Below the pieces are notes generated by a model. That model saw nothing but the letters and a program-made list of their open reading frames with translations, made no database searches and was not told where the DNA came from. From the NCBI RefSeq assembly GCF_011040385.1, contig NZ_JAAIKB010000005.1, forward strand, positions 310,001 to 374,000: a stretch of 64,000 bases of DNA, written 5' to 3'. Positions 9,822 to 18,797 of this stretch are shown here, one piece after another (position 1 is the first letter of the stretch; every line of letters starts with the position of its first letter). Origin of the DNA: Falsiroseomonas algicola (GTDB lineage Bacteria > Pseudomonadota > Alphaproteobacteria > Acetobacterales > Acetobacteraceae). The position numbers and the translations under genes were made by a program.

Positions 9822-10787
9822 ATGACCACCATCACCCGCCGCGCGACACTCGCCGCCGCGCTCGCGCCCCTCGCCACGCCAGCCCTCGCACAGACCTGGC
9901 CCGACCGGCCCATCACCCTGATGCACGGCTTCGGCGCCGGCGGGAACGCCGATGTCATCGCGCGCGTCATCGCAGCCCCGCTGGCCGAAGCGCTGGGCAA
10001 GCCCGTCGTCGTCGAAGCCCGCACCGGCGCGGGCGGCAACATCGCCAGCGAAGCCGTCGCCCGCGCCCGGCCCGATGGCCACACGCTGATCCTGCTGACC
10101 GGCGGCCACGCCGTCTCCGCGGCGCTCTACCGCTCGCACCGCTTCGACCCGATCGAGGATTTCAGCTTCATCTCCACCGTCTCCGTCTTCCCCTTTGTCG
10201 TCGCCACGCGCGCGGACGGCCCCATCACCTCCATCGCGGAAATGGCGGCACGCGCGCGGCGCGACCCGGGCGCGCTCACCTTCTCCTCCGTTGGCGTCGG
10301 ATCGACGCAGCACCTGACGGGCGAACTGCTGGCGCAGACGCTCGGCGTCTCCCTGACCCATGTGCCCTATCGCGGCGGCACCCAGCCGCTGACGGACCTG
10401 CTGTCCGGCCGCATCGACATGATGGTGGACAGCGTGACCGTCACGGGCGCCGGCATCGCCGCCGGCACGGTCCGTGCCCTCGGCGTCACCAGTGCCACCC
10501 CCTGGCCCGCCCTGCCGGAGGTGCCGACCGTGGCCAGCGCCGCGCCGGGCTTCGAGGTCGTGTCCTGGGTCGGCCTCGCCGCCCCCGCCCGCACGCCGGC
10601 GCCCATCGTCGAACGCCTGAACGCCGAGCTCCGCCGCGCCGTCGCCATCCCCGCGGTGAAGGAGAGGCTGGAAGCGCTCGGCACCCGCGTCGCCCCCAAT
10701 GCGCCGGAGGAGATGCGGCGCTTCGTGGCCGGCGAGGTCGCGCGCTGGAACCAGGTGATCGACCGCGCGCGGATCGACCGGCAGTAG
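9822..10787 (+). CDS. Bug/TctC-family tripartite tricarboxylate transporter substrate-binding protein
   Basis: A 321-residue periplasmic binding protein. The N-terminus (TTITRRATLAAALAPLATPALAQ) is an export signal with a twin Arg, cleaved after ALAQ. Family landmarks follow: WPDRPI, GFGAGGNADVIAR, RTGAGGNIASE, ARARPDGHTL and the VPYRGGTQPLTDLL segment. These proteins usually bind carboxylates for TctAB permeases, but none is adjacent. ATG 9822 has AAGGA just upstream; the longer frame from 9735 would read through the palindromes. It may belong to the hmgA locus. This is one of four such proteins in the window. Confidence 0.93.
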   Translation: MTTITRRATLAAALAPLATPALAQTWPDRPITLMHGFGAGGNADVIARVIAAPLAEALGKPVVVEARTGAGGNIASEAVARARPDGHTLILLTGGHAVSAALYRSHRFDPIEDFSFISTVSVFPFVVATRADGPITSIAEMAARARRDPGALTFSSVGVGSTQHLTGELLAQTLGVSLTHVPYRGGTQPLTDLLSGRIDMMVDSVTVTGAGIAAGTVRALGVTSATPWPALPEVPTVASAAPGFEVVSWVGLAAPARTPAPIVERLNAELRRAVAIPAVKERLEALGTRVAPNAPEEMRRFVAGEVARWNQVIDRARIDRQ

Positions 10788-10815
10788 GCGCGCCTACCCC
10801 GGGGGTGGCGTGCCA

Positions 10816-11124
10816 CTACCCCGCGATCAGCCGCAACCCCCAGGTCGCCGCGATCCCCGCGATGATCGCGGCGCCCATGTTGCGCGTCGTGACCTGCACG
10901 CCCACCACCACGGCCGCGCCGCACCAGCCCGGCCAGCCCAGCGCCAGCAGCGGCGGCGCCACATAGGCGGCGAAGAGGCAGCCGGGCAGGTGCCGCAGCA
11001 CCATCTCCACCCAGGGCGGCGGCCGCACGGCCCGCAGCACGGCATAGCCGCCCGCCCGGCAGGCATAGGTCACCAGCGCCATGCCCGTGATGGCGGCCAG
11101 CACGTCCCAGCGGACCACCCACAT
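10816..11124 (-). CDS. azlD: AzlD-like branched-chain amino acid export subunit
   Basis: A 102-residue, very hydrophobic protein with about four membrane segments and the AzlD landmarks TYACRAGGY and LRHLPGCLFAAYVAPP. AzlD works with AzlC as a two-part amino acid exporter in the inner membrane. It starts one base after the azlC stop, which fixes the ATG at 11124 and implies coupled translation. Confidence 0.88.
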   Translation of the reverse strand: MWVVRWDVLAAITGMALVTYACRAGGYAVLRAVRPPPWVEMVLRHLPGCLFAAYVAPPLLALGWPGWCGAAVVVGVQVTTRNMGAAIIAGIAATWGLRLIAG

Positions 11125-11125
11125 C

Positions 11126-11884
11126 TCAGCCACGGGACGCGTCCTTCCATCCCGGCATCCCGCGCCCGCGCATCTCCATCCAGGCGCCGAGCCCCGCGCC
11201 GGCGAAACTGCCCAGCAGCAGCGGCAGCGGCACCGGCAGTGCCGCGCGATGCGCCGCGATGGCGACCAGCGCCGCCACCCCCCAGGGCAGCAGATCCAGC
11301 CTCGGCCCGCGCCACAGCGGTACCAGGATCGACAGGAAGGCCGCGATGGAGGCGAAGAACAGCGGATGCCCCGGCGGCACCCGCACCAGCCCGCCCCCGA
11401 GATGCCCCGCCGCGACGGTCGCGACCCATCCCACCCAGATGCAGAGCCCCACCCCCAGCAGGAACCCCGCATCCCGCCCGCCCGCCCGCTGTTCCGCGAT
11501 GCCGAGCGCGAAGGAATGATCGACGAGGGTCGAGAGCGTCCCCCACAGCTTCCAGCCCCGCAGCTTGTCGAGCCAGGGCGCCAGCGCCGCGCCCATCGGC
11601 GCCATGCGGATGTTGACGACCAGCGCCGCGATGGTCGCGGCCAGGATCGGCGCCGGATCGGTCCAGAGTTCCAGCACCACCAGCTGCGCGGCACCCGCGA
11701 AGACGAAGGTGCTCATCAGCACCGCCTCCGCGAAGCTCAGCCCCTTGGCGGCGGAGAGCACGCCGATGACCAGGCCGAAGGGCACCATCCCGATCAGCAG
11801 CGGCACGGAGGTCACCGCCCCCCGCCGCACCCCGTCCCGCGTGAAGATCACGCGCCCGCGCGAACGCTCCTCGCTGCCGCTCAC
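11126..11884 (-). CDS. azlC: AzlC-family branched-chain amino acid exporter, large subunit
   Basis: A 252-residue polytopic membrane protein. Family segments include GAVTSVPLLIGMVPFGLVIG near the N-terminus, FVFAGAAQLVVLEL and NIRMAPMGAALAPWL. The product partners AzlD to export branched-chain or related amino acids. Its ATG overlaps the recX stop by four bases (11881-11884), so recX-azlC-azlD is a tightly packed minus-strand unit. Confidence 0.92.
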   Translation of the reverse strand: MSGSEERSRGRVIFTRDGVRRGAVTSVPLLIGMVPFGLVIGVLSAAKGLSFAEAVLMSTFVFAGAAQLVVLELWTDPAPILAATIAALVVNIRMAPMGAALAPWLDKLRGWKLWGTLSTLVDHSFALGIAEQRAGGRDAGFLLGVGLCIWVGWVATVAAGHLGGGLVRVPPGHPLFFASIAAFLSILVPLWRGPRLDLLPWGVAALVAIAAHRAALPVPLPLLLGSFAGAGLGAWMEMRGRGMPGWKDASRG

Positions 11885-12507
11885 GAATGCCGCGCCGCCA
11901 GCAGCCGGTCCTCCGCCAGGCCGGGCTCCATGCCGAGCGCCCGCGCCGCGACATCCCGCCCGAAGCCGCCCCGCGCCAGCGCCGCCATGGCCTTCCGCCG
12001 TTCCTCCAACCCCGGCTCCGCCGTGCCGAAGGGCCCGATCCGCCGGCGGCGGCAGAAGGCCAGCGCGGCGTCGAGTTCCGCCTCCTCGCCCTCCGGCAGC
12101 GCCGCCGCGGCGGTTTCGGAATCCACACCCTTGGCCGCCAGGTGGGCCAGCGCCGCGCGGCGGGACTTGCCGCCCCGCAGCAGCCGCCGCGCCCGGCTTT
12201 CGGCGAAGGCCGCGTCATCGACACTGCCGGTGGCGACCATCTTCTTCGCCACCTCCGCCGCCGCCTGCTTCCCCGCGGCGACCGCCGCTTCCGTGTCCTG
12301 CATCCCGAAGGCTTCCGCCGCGCGCTTCCAGCGATCGACGCGCCGCATCAGCACGCGCCGCAGCCCGGCCTCCGTCGCCGCAAACCGCGCGAGATGCGCC
12401 ACCGCCGCCTCCTGCAACCGGATGGCGTTCGGCGGCGGTCCGGGCGGGCGGGGTTCGCGGCGTTCACCGGCGGGGGGTCTGGCGTGGCGGCGCCGCTCTT
12501 GTGCCAT
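11881..12507 (-). CDS. recX: RecX-family regulatory protein
   Basis: A 208-residue protein with the three-helix tandem layout of RecX, which in other bacteria limits RecA filament growth. Recognisable segments are ATEAGLRRVLMRRVDRWKR, VDDAAFAESRARRLLRGGKSRRA and AHLAAKGVD. The N-terminal ~25 residues are Arg/Pro-rich and disordered. No recA is in the window. It is first in the recX-azlC-azlD run and is divergent from the permease at 12522 with only 14 bases between starts. Confidence 0.85.
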   Translation of the reverse strand: MAQERRRHARPPAGERREPRPPGPPPNAIRLQEAAVAHLARFAATEAGLRRVLMRRVDRWKRAAEAFGMQDTEAAVAAGKQAAAEVAKKMVATGSVDDAAFAESRARRLLRGGKSRRAALAHLAAKGVDSETAAAALPEGEEAELDAALAFCRRRRIGPFGTAEPGLEERRKAMAALARGGFGRDVAARALGMEPGLAEDRLLAARHS

Positions 12508-12521
12508 GGCGGTATTCTGCC

Positions 12522-13337
12522 ATGGTCCGCGCCCTCATGGCGACCCTCACCCCCTCTCCCATCGATGCCGGCCATCCCGCCTGGCGCGGCTTCCTCGCGC
12601 TGACGGCGCGGGAGACGAAGCGCTTCCTCAAGGTCTGGGCGCAGACGCTCGGCGCGCCGGTCGTCACCACGCTGCTCTTCCTCGCCGTCTTCGTGCTTGC
12701 GCTCGGCGAGACGAAGAAGGAGGTCGGCGGCATCCCCTATCTCGAATTCCTCGGCGCCGGCCTCGTGGTCATGGCGCTGGCGCAGAACGCCTTCTCCAAC
12801 TCGGCGTCGTCCCTGATCATCATGAAGGTGCAGGGCAACATCGTGGATTTGCTGATGGCGCCGCTGCCGCCGGCGGCGCTCCTGGGCGGCCTGGTCGCGG
12901 GCGCGGCGTTGCGGGGCTTGGCGGTGGCGGCGGTGGTGCTGGCGACGATGTGGCCGATCGTCGGCTTCTCCGTGCCCTCGCCGCTCACGGCGCTGGCCTT
13001 CGCCGCGCTGGGTTCGACGCTGATGGCGATCCTCGGCGTGCTGGCCGGGCTCTGGGCGCAGAAATTCGACCAGATGGCCACCATCACCAACTTCGTCATC
13101 ACGCCCTTGGCCTTCCTGTCGGGCACCTTCTATTCGGTGGAGCGCCTGCCGCCCGCCTTCCGCGCGGTGGCGCATGCCGATCCGCTCTTCTGGATGATCG
13201 ATGGCTTCCGCGCCGGCATCGCCGGCCATGCGGAGGGACACACGCTGCTCGGCCTGCTGGCGCTCTCCGCCACCACGCTGGCGCTGTGGCTGGTGACGCT
13301 GCGGCTGGTGCGCCGGGGGTGGCGGCTGCGCGCCTGA
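12522..13337 (+). CDS. ABC-2 type transporter permease
   Basis: A 271-residue inner-membrane protein with about six membrane segments and the ABC-2 family pattern: RETKRFLKVWAQTLGAPVV at the N-terminus, a central QGNIVDLLMAPLPP coupling-like segment, and PLAFLSGTFYSVERLP near the end. No ATPase gene is adjacent, so its partner must be elsewhere or has been lost. Two in-frame ATGs are possible (12522 and 12537) and neither has a strong ribosome site; the later one gives 266 residues. Any promoter must lie inside recX. Confidence 0.85.
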   Translation: MVRALMATLTPSPIDAGHPAWRGFLALTARETKRFLKVWAQTLGAPVVTTLLFLAVFVLALGETKKEVGGIPYLEFLGAGLVVMALAQNAFSNSASSLIIMKVQGNIVDLLMAPLPPAALLGGLVAGAALRGLAVAAVVLATMWPIVGFSVPSPLTALAFAALGSTLMAILGVLAGLWAQKFDQMATITNFVITPLAFLSGTFYSVERLPPAFRAVAHADPLFWMIDGFRAGIAGHAEGHTLLGLLALSATTLALWLVTLRLVRRGWRLRA

Positions 13338-13466
13338 CAGCAGGCATGGTGATCCTCCCAAGCGGTTGACGAAGCGGATATCGCAACCATCGCGACCATG
13401 GCCGCGTTGGGTGGCCGATCGCGGGGGGCAACCACCCGCGGCGCCACCCCCCGGAGACGCCACGCC

Positions 13467-14096
13467 ATGCTGACCAGCAAGACGATCCTCACTATGACGA
13501 CCGCGGCCGCGCTCTGCGCCGCGCCCGTGCTGGCCTTCGGTCAGCCCAACTCCCCCGGCACCAACCAGCAGCCGCAGACGACGCAGACCAGCCCCTCCGA
13601 CGGCACGCCCGGCAACCCGCCCTCCACCGCGACGCAGCGTGCGCTCGATGCCGTGACCGGCAACCGCACCGACGCGGACGGCACCGGCAACAACCCGCCC
13701 GGCACCGCCGCCGGCCGCGCCATCGACCGCGCCACGGGCAATGCCCCTGCCGCCGGTGCCAGCGCGACTGGCGCGACCACGCCCGGCATGGCTGTGGACA
13801 GCCTCCGCCTCCGCGATGGGCGCCGCGCCAGCCAGGTGATCGGCTCCACCGTCTACAACGAGAACAACGAGAGCATCGGCGAGGTCGACGACCTCATCGT
13901 CCCCTCGGCCGGCGGCCAGCCCGTGGCGGTCATCTCGGTCGGCGGCTTCCTTGGCATCGGCGCCCGCCTGGTCGCCGTCCCCTATGAGCGCCTGACCCAC
14001 AATGCCGAGCGCAACCGCTGGATGCTGCAGGGCGCGACGAAGGAAGGGCTGCAGGCGCTGCCGGCCTTCAACTACGACAACAACCGTCGCGGCTGA
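13467..14096 (+). CDS. Exported PRC-barrel protein with a Pro/Thr-rich repeat linker
   Basis: A 209-residue protein. Residues 1-25 are a signal peptide ending near AFGQ. A low-complexity stretch (about 26-110) contains variants of a repeat of the form NPP-(S/G)-T-A-xx-R-A-x-D-x-x-TGN. A C-terminal PRC-barrel domain (about 118-209) includes VIGSTVYNENNESIGEVDDL and a VAVPYERL segment. PRC-barrels are small beta-barrels often found in envelope or stress proteins; the role here is unknown. GGAG precedes ATG 13467. The repeat is shared with the next gene. Confidence 0.85.
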   Translation: MLTSKTILTMTTAAALCAAPVLAFGQPNSPGTNQQPQTTQTSPSDGTPGNPPSTATQRALDAVTGNRTDADGTGNNPPGTAAGRAIDRATGNAPAAGASATGATTPGMAVDSLRLRDGRRASQVIGSTVYNENNESIGEVDDLIVPSAGGQPVAVISVGGFLGIGARLVAVPYERLTHNAERNRWMLQGATKEGLQALPAFNYDNNRRG

Positions 14097-14199
14097 TCCG
14101 CCACCCCCGTTCGGGCCCGTCGCAGTCGCGGCGGGCCGCCTCCGGCGGGCGCGGGGCGCGCCAAGAGGCCAGATCAACGCCCTGCCAGGAACCCTGAGC

Positions 14200-14553
14200 A
14201 TGAAACGCACCCTTTTCGCCATGGTGGCGCTCGCGCCGCTCGTCGCCTGCGCCAACCCGCAGGATGGCCGTCCGGGCAACCCGCCCTCCACCGCGACGCA
14301 GCGCGCCTATGACCGCGCCACGGGCAGCCCGCCCACCAGCGCGGACGGCACGGGCAACAACCCCTCCGGCACCGCCGCCACGCGCGCGCTGGACCGGGCC
14401 GCCGGCACCAACACCTCCGGCGCCTACCCGTCCCAGTCGGATGGCCGTCCGGGCAACCCGCCCGGCACGGCGGCGGAGCGCGCCTATGACCGCGCCACGG
14501 GCTCCAACACCTCCGGCGCCTACCCGTCCAACAGCGGCGGCGTCCGCCAGTAA
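14200..14553 (+). CDS. Small repeat-containing lipoprotein
   Basis: A 117-residue protein. The signal peptide ends in a lipobox-like LVAC at about residues 14-17, so it is probably lipid-anchored in the envelope. The mature part is almost entirely repeats: DGRPGNPPSTATQRAYDRATG and variants occur about three times, interspersed with TSGAYPS. The same repeat forms the linker of the PRC-barrel protein 103 bases upstream, so the two genes are probably related by exchange and work together. There is no known domain. A strong terminator follows. Confidence 0.8.
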   Translation: MKRTLFAMVALAPLVACANPQDGRPGNPPSTATQRAYDRATGSPPTSADGTGNNPSGTAATRALDRAAGTNTSGAYPSQSDGRPGNPPGTAAERAYDRATGSNTSGAYPSNSGGVRQ

Positions 14554-14570
14554 TCGCTGGCGTGCGGAAG

Positions 14571-14603
14571 AGGCCGGTTCCCGCAAGGGACCGGCCTTTT
14601 TTT
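14571..14603 (+). terminator. Rho-independent terminator after the small lipoprotein gene
   Basis: The stem AGGCCGGT(T)CCC pairs across a GCAA loop with GGGACCGGCCT, with one bulged T, and runs directly into seven T residues. It closes the PRC-barrel/lipoprotein pair and insulates argD. Confidence 0.85.
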
Positions 14604-14714
14604 GTGCCTCCCTGTTTTGACCCGCGCCTCTCTTTCGTGCAATTTCCTCCGCTTCCGCGCCTGCCCTGGCGAATGGACGCCCCGGGCCGTGCGGACCGAA
14701 GGAGGATGGATCCC

Positions 14715-15917
14715 GTGATCCCCGCCCTGATGCCGACCTACAACCGCGCCGACCTCGCCTTCGAGCGGGGCGAGGGCGCCTGGCTGTGGACGGCGGATGG
14801 GCGACGATACCTCGATTTCGGCGCGGGTATCGCGACCAGCAGCCTCGGCCATGGCCATCCGCACCTGACGAAGGTGATCGCGGAGCAGGCGGCGAAGGTC
14901 ATGCACGTCTCGAACCTGTACCGCGTGCCGCAGGCGGAGCAGCTGGCGGCGCGCCACGTCGCGGCCTCCTTCGCCGACAGCGTCTTCTTCTGCAATTCGG
15001 GCGCCGAGGCGAACGAGGGCATGGTGAAGGCCGTCCGCAAATACCATGCGGAGAACGGCCACCCCGAGCGCTTCCACATGATCTGCTTCGAGGGCGCCTT
15101 CCACGGCCGCACCCTCGGCATGCTGTCGGCCACGGGCAACGAGAAGTACCTGGCCGGCTTCGGCCCGCCGGTGCAGGGCTTCGACCATGTGCCCTTCGGC
15201 AACATGAATGCCGTGCGCGATGCCATCGGCCCGCAGACCGCGGGCATCATGATCGAGCCGGTGCAGGGGGAGGGCGGCGTCCGCCCCGCCGATCTCCGCT
15301 TCCTGCGCGAACTCCGCGCCGTCTGCGACGAGTTCGGCCTGCTGCTGGCGCTCGATGAGGTGCAGACCGGCATGGGCCGCTCCGGCAAGCTCTGGGCCCA
15401 TCAATGGGCCGGGATCGAGCCGGACGTCATGTCCTCCGCCAAGGGCATCGGCGGCGGCTTCCCGCTGGGTGCCATCCTGGCGAAGGAGAAGGTGGCCAAG
15501 CACCTGAAGCCCGGCACCCATGGCACCACCTATGGCGGCGGGCCGCTGGCCTGCGCGGCCGGCAATGCCGTGCTGGACGTGGTGCTCGCGCCCGGCTTCC
15601 TCGACCAGGTCGATCGCGTGGCCCGCGTGCTGTGGCGCGGGCTGCTCGACCTCGCGCAGAAGCACCCGGCGGTGATCGCCGGCGTGCAGGGGGCGGGGCT
15701 GCTGCTCGGCCTCAAGCTGCGGCCGGAGGTCAACAACGGGGAGATGCAGGGCGCCTGCGTCGCCGAGGGGCTGCTGACCGTCGCCGCGGGCATGAACGTG
15801 CTGCGCCTGGCGCCGCCGCTCATCATCACGGAGGCCGAGGTGGAGCAGGCGCTGGCCCTGCTCGACCGCGCCTGCCTGCGCATGACCCCGTCCCAGGCGC
15901 AGGTCGCGGCGAAGTGA
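14715..15917 (+). CDS. argD: Acetylornithine aminotransferase
   Basis: A 400-residue class-III PLP aminotransferase making N-acetylornithine from the semialdehyde in arginine synthesis. Landmarks are [49 protein letters not shown] and [13 protein letters not shown] with PLP-binding Lys243. A GTG start at 14715 is chosen because GGAGG (14701-14705) sits nine bases upstream; the in-frame ATG at 14706 abuts that site and is too close. The protein then begins with (M)[18 protein letters not shown]. argF follows 10 bases after the stop. A succinyldiaminopimelate aminotransferase activity is also common in this family. Confidence 0.95.
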   Translation: MIPALMPTYNRADLAFERGEGAWLWTADGRRYLDFGAGIATSSLGHGHPHLTKVIAEQAAKVMHVSNLYRVPQAEQLAARHVAASFADSVFFCNSGAEANEGMVKAVRKYHAENGHPERFHMICFEGAFHGRTLGMLSATGNEKYLAGFGPPVQGFDHVPFGNMNAVRDAIGPQTAGIMIEPVQGEGGVRPADLRFLRELRAVCDEFGLLLALDEVQTGMGRSGKLWAHQWAGIEPDVMSSAKGIGGGFPLGAILAKEKVAKHLKPGTHGTTYGGGPLACAAGNAVLDVVLAPGFLDQVDRVARVLWRGLLDLAQKHPAVIAGVQGAGLLLGLKLRPEVNNGEMQGACVAEGLLTVAAGMNVLRLAPPLIITEAEVEQALALLDRACLRMTPSQAQVAAK

Positions 15918-15927
15918 GCGTGGCCCC

Positions 15928-16881
15928 ATGAGCGTGGCACTCAAAAGCGTGGCGGGGGGCGGCAAGGCCGCTCCCCGTCATTTCCTCGAACTGATGGACC
16001 ATGATGCCGCGACGCTGCGGCGCATGCTGGATCTCGGCCAGCAGGCCAAGCGCGGGCAGGTGCAGGGCAAGCCGCTGGCCGGGAAATCCGTCGCGCTGAT
16101 CTTCGAGAAGCCCTCCACCCGCACCCGCGTCAGCTTCGAGGTCGGCATCCGCCAGCTCGGCGGCGACGTCATCGTGCTGTCCTCCAGGGACATGCAACTG
16201 GGGCGGGGGGAGACGCCGGCCGATACCGCGAAGGTCCTGTCCCGCTACGTCGATGCCATCATGCTGCGCACCGACAATGTGGCGAAGATCCGCGAGCTGG
16301 CGGAACACGCGACGATCCCCGTCATCAACGGCCTCACGGATGTCTCCCATCCCTGCCAGCTGATGGCCGACATCATGACCTTCGAGGAGCATCGCGGCCC
16401 CATCGCCGGCCAGGTCGTGGCCTGGACGGGCGATGGCAACAACGTGGCCCAGAGCTTCATCCAGGCCGCGGCGCGCTTCGACTTCACGCTGCGCCTGGCC
16501 ACGCCGCCCGAACTCGCGCCCCCCGCGCAGCTGATCGACTGGGCCCGCCAGCAGGGCGCGCGGATCGAGCTGACCGCCGACCCCCACGCCGCCGTCGCCG
16601 GCGCGCGCTGCGTGGTGACCGATACCTGGGTCTCCATGTCGGATGAGAAGGGCGAGGCGCAGATCAGCCGCCACAACCTCCTCGCCCCCTACCAGGTGAA
16701 TGCCGGCCTGCTGCGCGGCGCCGCGCCGGACGCCATCGTCATGCATTGCCTGCCCGCCCATCGCGGGGAGGAGATCACCGACGAGGTGATGGACGGCCCG
16801 CAAAGCGTGGTGTTCGACGAGGCCGAGAACCGCCTGCACGCGCAGAAGGGCGTGCTGCTCTGGGCTCTCGGCGCCGGCTGA
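15928..16881 (+). CDS. argF: Ornithine carbamoyltransferase
   Basis: A 317-residue enzyme making citrulline from ornithine and carbamoyl phosphate. The carbamoyl-phosphate loop STRTR, the HPCQ motif, the SMSDEK ornithine-side segment and HCLPAHRG are all present. It is the second gene of argD-argF. The first ~15 residues are Gly/Lys-rich, and a later start is possible, but the ATG at 15928 follows argD closely. Confidence 0.97.
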   Translation: MSVALKSVAGGGKAAPRHFLELMDHDAATLRRMLDLGQQAKRGQVQGKPLAGKSVALIFEKPSTRTRVSFEVGIRQLGGDVIVLSSRDMQLGRGETPADTAKVLSRYVDAIMLRTDNVAKIRELAEHATIPVINGLTDVSHPCQLMADIMTFEEHRGPIAGQVVAWTGDGNNVAQSFIQAAARFDFTLRLATPPELAPPAQLIDWARQQGARIELTADPHAAVAGARCVVTDTWVSMSDEKGEAQISRHNLLAPYQVNAGLLRGAAPDAIVMHCLPAHRGEEITDEVMDGPQSVVFDEAENRLHAQKGVLLWALGAG

Positions 16882-17040
16882 GCCGACCACCCGACGACTT
16901 GTCGGGAAAATAGGGCAGCTTCACTGCCCATTAAGCGCTTGCCCCCATGGTAAGGTGTCCCTGCCGGGACACCGAACCCGCCCCTCGTCGGTGCATGGCG
17001 CGCCGTCCCTCGGGGGGCGCCGTGCCATGGATCCGCCGGC

Positions 17041-18741
17041 ATGAAGCTGCCCTTCCCCCCATCCCTCAGCCTGGCCGCCATCGGCGTGCGCACCCGCATC
17101 CTGCTGCTGGTCATGGCCGCCCTGCTCGCCAGCGTCGCCGGCCTCGGCGCCTGGAGCCTCCGCACCCTGCATGGGCATGAGATGGAGGCGGCCTCCCGGC
17201 AGCTGGAACGCAATCTCGAGCTGATGAACGCGCTGCTCGGCGATGTCGGCGGTGCCTGGCGGCTGGAGGCGGGCAACCGCCTCTTCCTCGGCGATACGCT
17301 GATGAACGACAACCACCGCATCCCCGACCGCGTGAAGCAGGGCGGCGGCGGCGTCGCCACCATCTTCGCCGGCGAGACGCGGATCGCCACCAACGTCCCC
17401 GGCCCCAATGGCGGCCGCGCCATCGGCACCGCGCTCGGCGCCGGCCCGGCGCTGGACGCCATCCGGCGAGGTGAGACCTATCGCGGGGAGGCGATGATCC
17501 TCGGCCGCCCGCATGTGACGATCTACCAGCCGATCCGCGACGCATCGGGCCGCCAGGTCGGCATCGTCTTCGTCGGGCAGGACCTCGTCGCCGCGACGAC
17601 GACCGTGGAGGCGCAGAAGCGCGACCTCATCCTCGCCGTGCTGGTCCTCGGCCTGGTCCTGGCCATCGGGCTCTGGGCGCTGCTGCGCTGGTCGCTGCGG
17701 CCGCTGGTGGCGCTCGGCGCGGCCCTGCGCGCCATCGCCGCGGGGCGCACCGACACCACCGTGCCCTGCACGGATCGCCGCGACGAACTGGGCGATATCG
17801 GCCGCGCCGTGGCCGCGCTGCGGGACGGCACGGCCGCAGCCCGGCGCGCCCAGGCGGCGGCGGAGGAGGAGCGGCATCGCGCGGAGGCCGCGCGTGACGC
17901 CGCCCGTCGCACCGCCGCGGACCAGATGGAAGGCGCCATCGGCGGCATCGCGCAGGGCGTGGCCGGCGCCGCGACCGCCGTGCAGGACGCGACCGCTGTC
18001 GTCGGCGATGTCAGCCAGCGGATCGGCGACCGGGCCCGCCACGGCGCCTCCCGCATCGGCGAGGCGACGCAGAACGTCCATGCCGTTGCCGCGGCGGCGG
18101 AGGAACTCGCCACCTCGGTCGCCGAGATCACCCGCCAGGTCGCCGCCAGCACACGGACGGCGCAGGAAGCCGCGGAAGCGGCCCGCGCCTCCGACATCAC
18201 CGTGGCAAGCCTGGCGGAAGCCGCGACGCGGATCGGCGACGTGGTGCGGCTGATCAGCGACATCGCCGGCCAGACCAACCTGCTGGCGCTGAACGCGACG
18301 ATCGAGGCGGCGCGGGCCGGGGAGGCCGGGAAGGGCTTCGCGGTGGTGGCACAGGAAGTGAAGGCGCTGGCCAACCAGACCGCGAAGGCGACGGAGGAGA
18401 TCGCGTCCCAGATCGGCGCCATGCGCGGCGCCACGGACCAGGCGGTGGGCGCCGTGCGCGGCATCGCCGATGCGGTCGGCCGGATGGAGCAGGTCACCAC
18501 CAGCATCGCCGCGGCGGTGGAACAGCAGGGCGCCGCGACGCGGGAGATCGCCCGCAACGCGGCGGAGGCCGCTGCCGGCACGCAGCACGCCGCCGCCGAC
18601 ATCGACGGGCTGAGCGAGGAGATCGCCGCCGGCGCCACGGGCATCGCCACGCTGCGCGCGGCGGGCGTCGAGGTCGGCCGCCAGGGTGACGCGCTGCGGA
18701 CGGAACTCGCGAGCTTCGCAGGCCGCATGCGGGCTGGGTGA
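17041..18741 (+). CDS. Methyl-accepting chemotaxis protein with periplasmic Cache sensor (copy 1)
   Basis: A 566-residue receptor. A membrane helix at about 19-39 is followed by a periplasmic single-Cache-type sensor (about 40-185), with the segments [17 protein letters not shown] and [18 protein letters not shown] second helix (about 196-220), HAMP (about 220-272) and a cytoplasmic signalling domain follow. The hairpin tip is [25 protein letters not shown], the CheA/CheW contact region. It lies upstream of a paralogue with an almost identical signalling half. The ligand is unknown. The 158-base gap before it contains no gene. Confidence 0.93.
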   Translation: MKLPFPPSLSLAAIGVRTRILLLVMAALLASVAGLGAWSLRTLHGHEMEAASRQLERNLELMNALLGDVGGAWRLEAGNRLFLGDTLMNDNHRIPDRVKQGGGGVATIFAGETRIATNVPGPNGGRAIGTALGAGPALDAIRRGETYRGEAMILGRPHVTIYQPIRDASGRQVGIVFVGQDLVAATTTVEAQKRDLILAVLVLGLVLAIGLWALLRWSLRPLVALGAALRAIAAGRTDTTVPCTDRRDELGDIGRAVAALRDGTAAARRAQAAAEEERHRAEAARDAARRTAADQMEGAIGGIAQGVAGAATAVQDATAVVGDVSQRIGDRARHGASRIGEATQNVHAVAAAAEELATSVAEITRQVAASTRTAQEAAEAARASDITVASLAEAATRIGDVVRLISDIAGQTNLLALNATIEAARAGEAGKGFAVVAQEVKALANQTAKATEEIASQIGAMRGATDQAVGAVRGIADAVGRMEQVTTSIAAAVEQQGAATREIARNAAEAAAGTQHAAADIDGLSEEIAAGATGIATLRAAGVEVGRQGDALRTELASFAGRMRAG

Positions 18742-18797
18742 CGAAATATTCATGACATTTTCGTAGGAATTGCCACTTCCGATCACGGGAACCTCTG

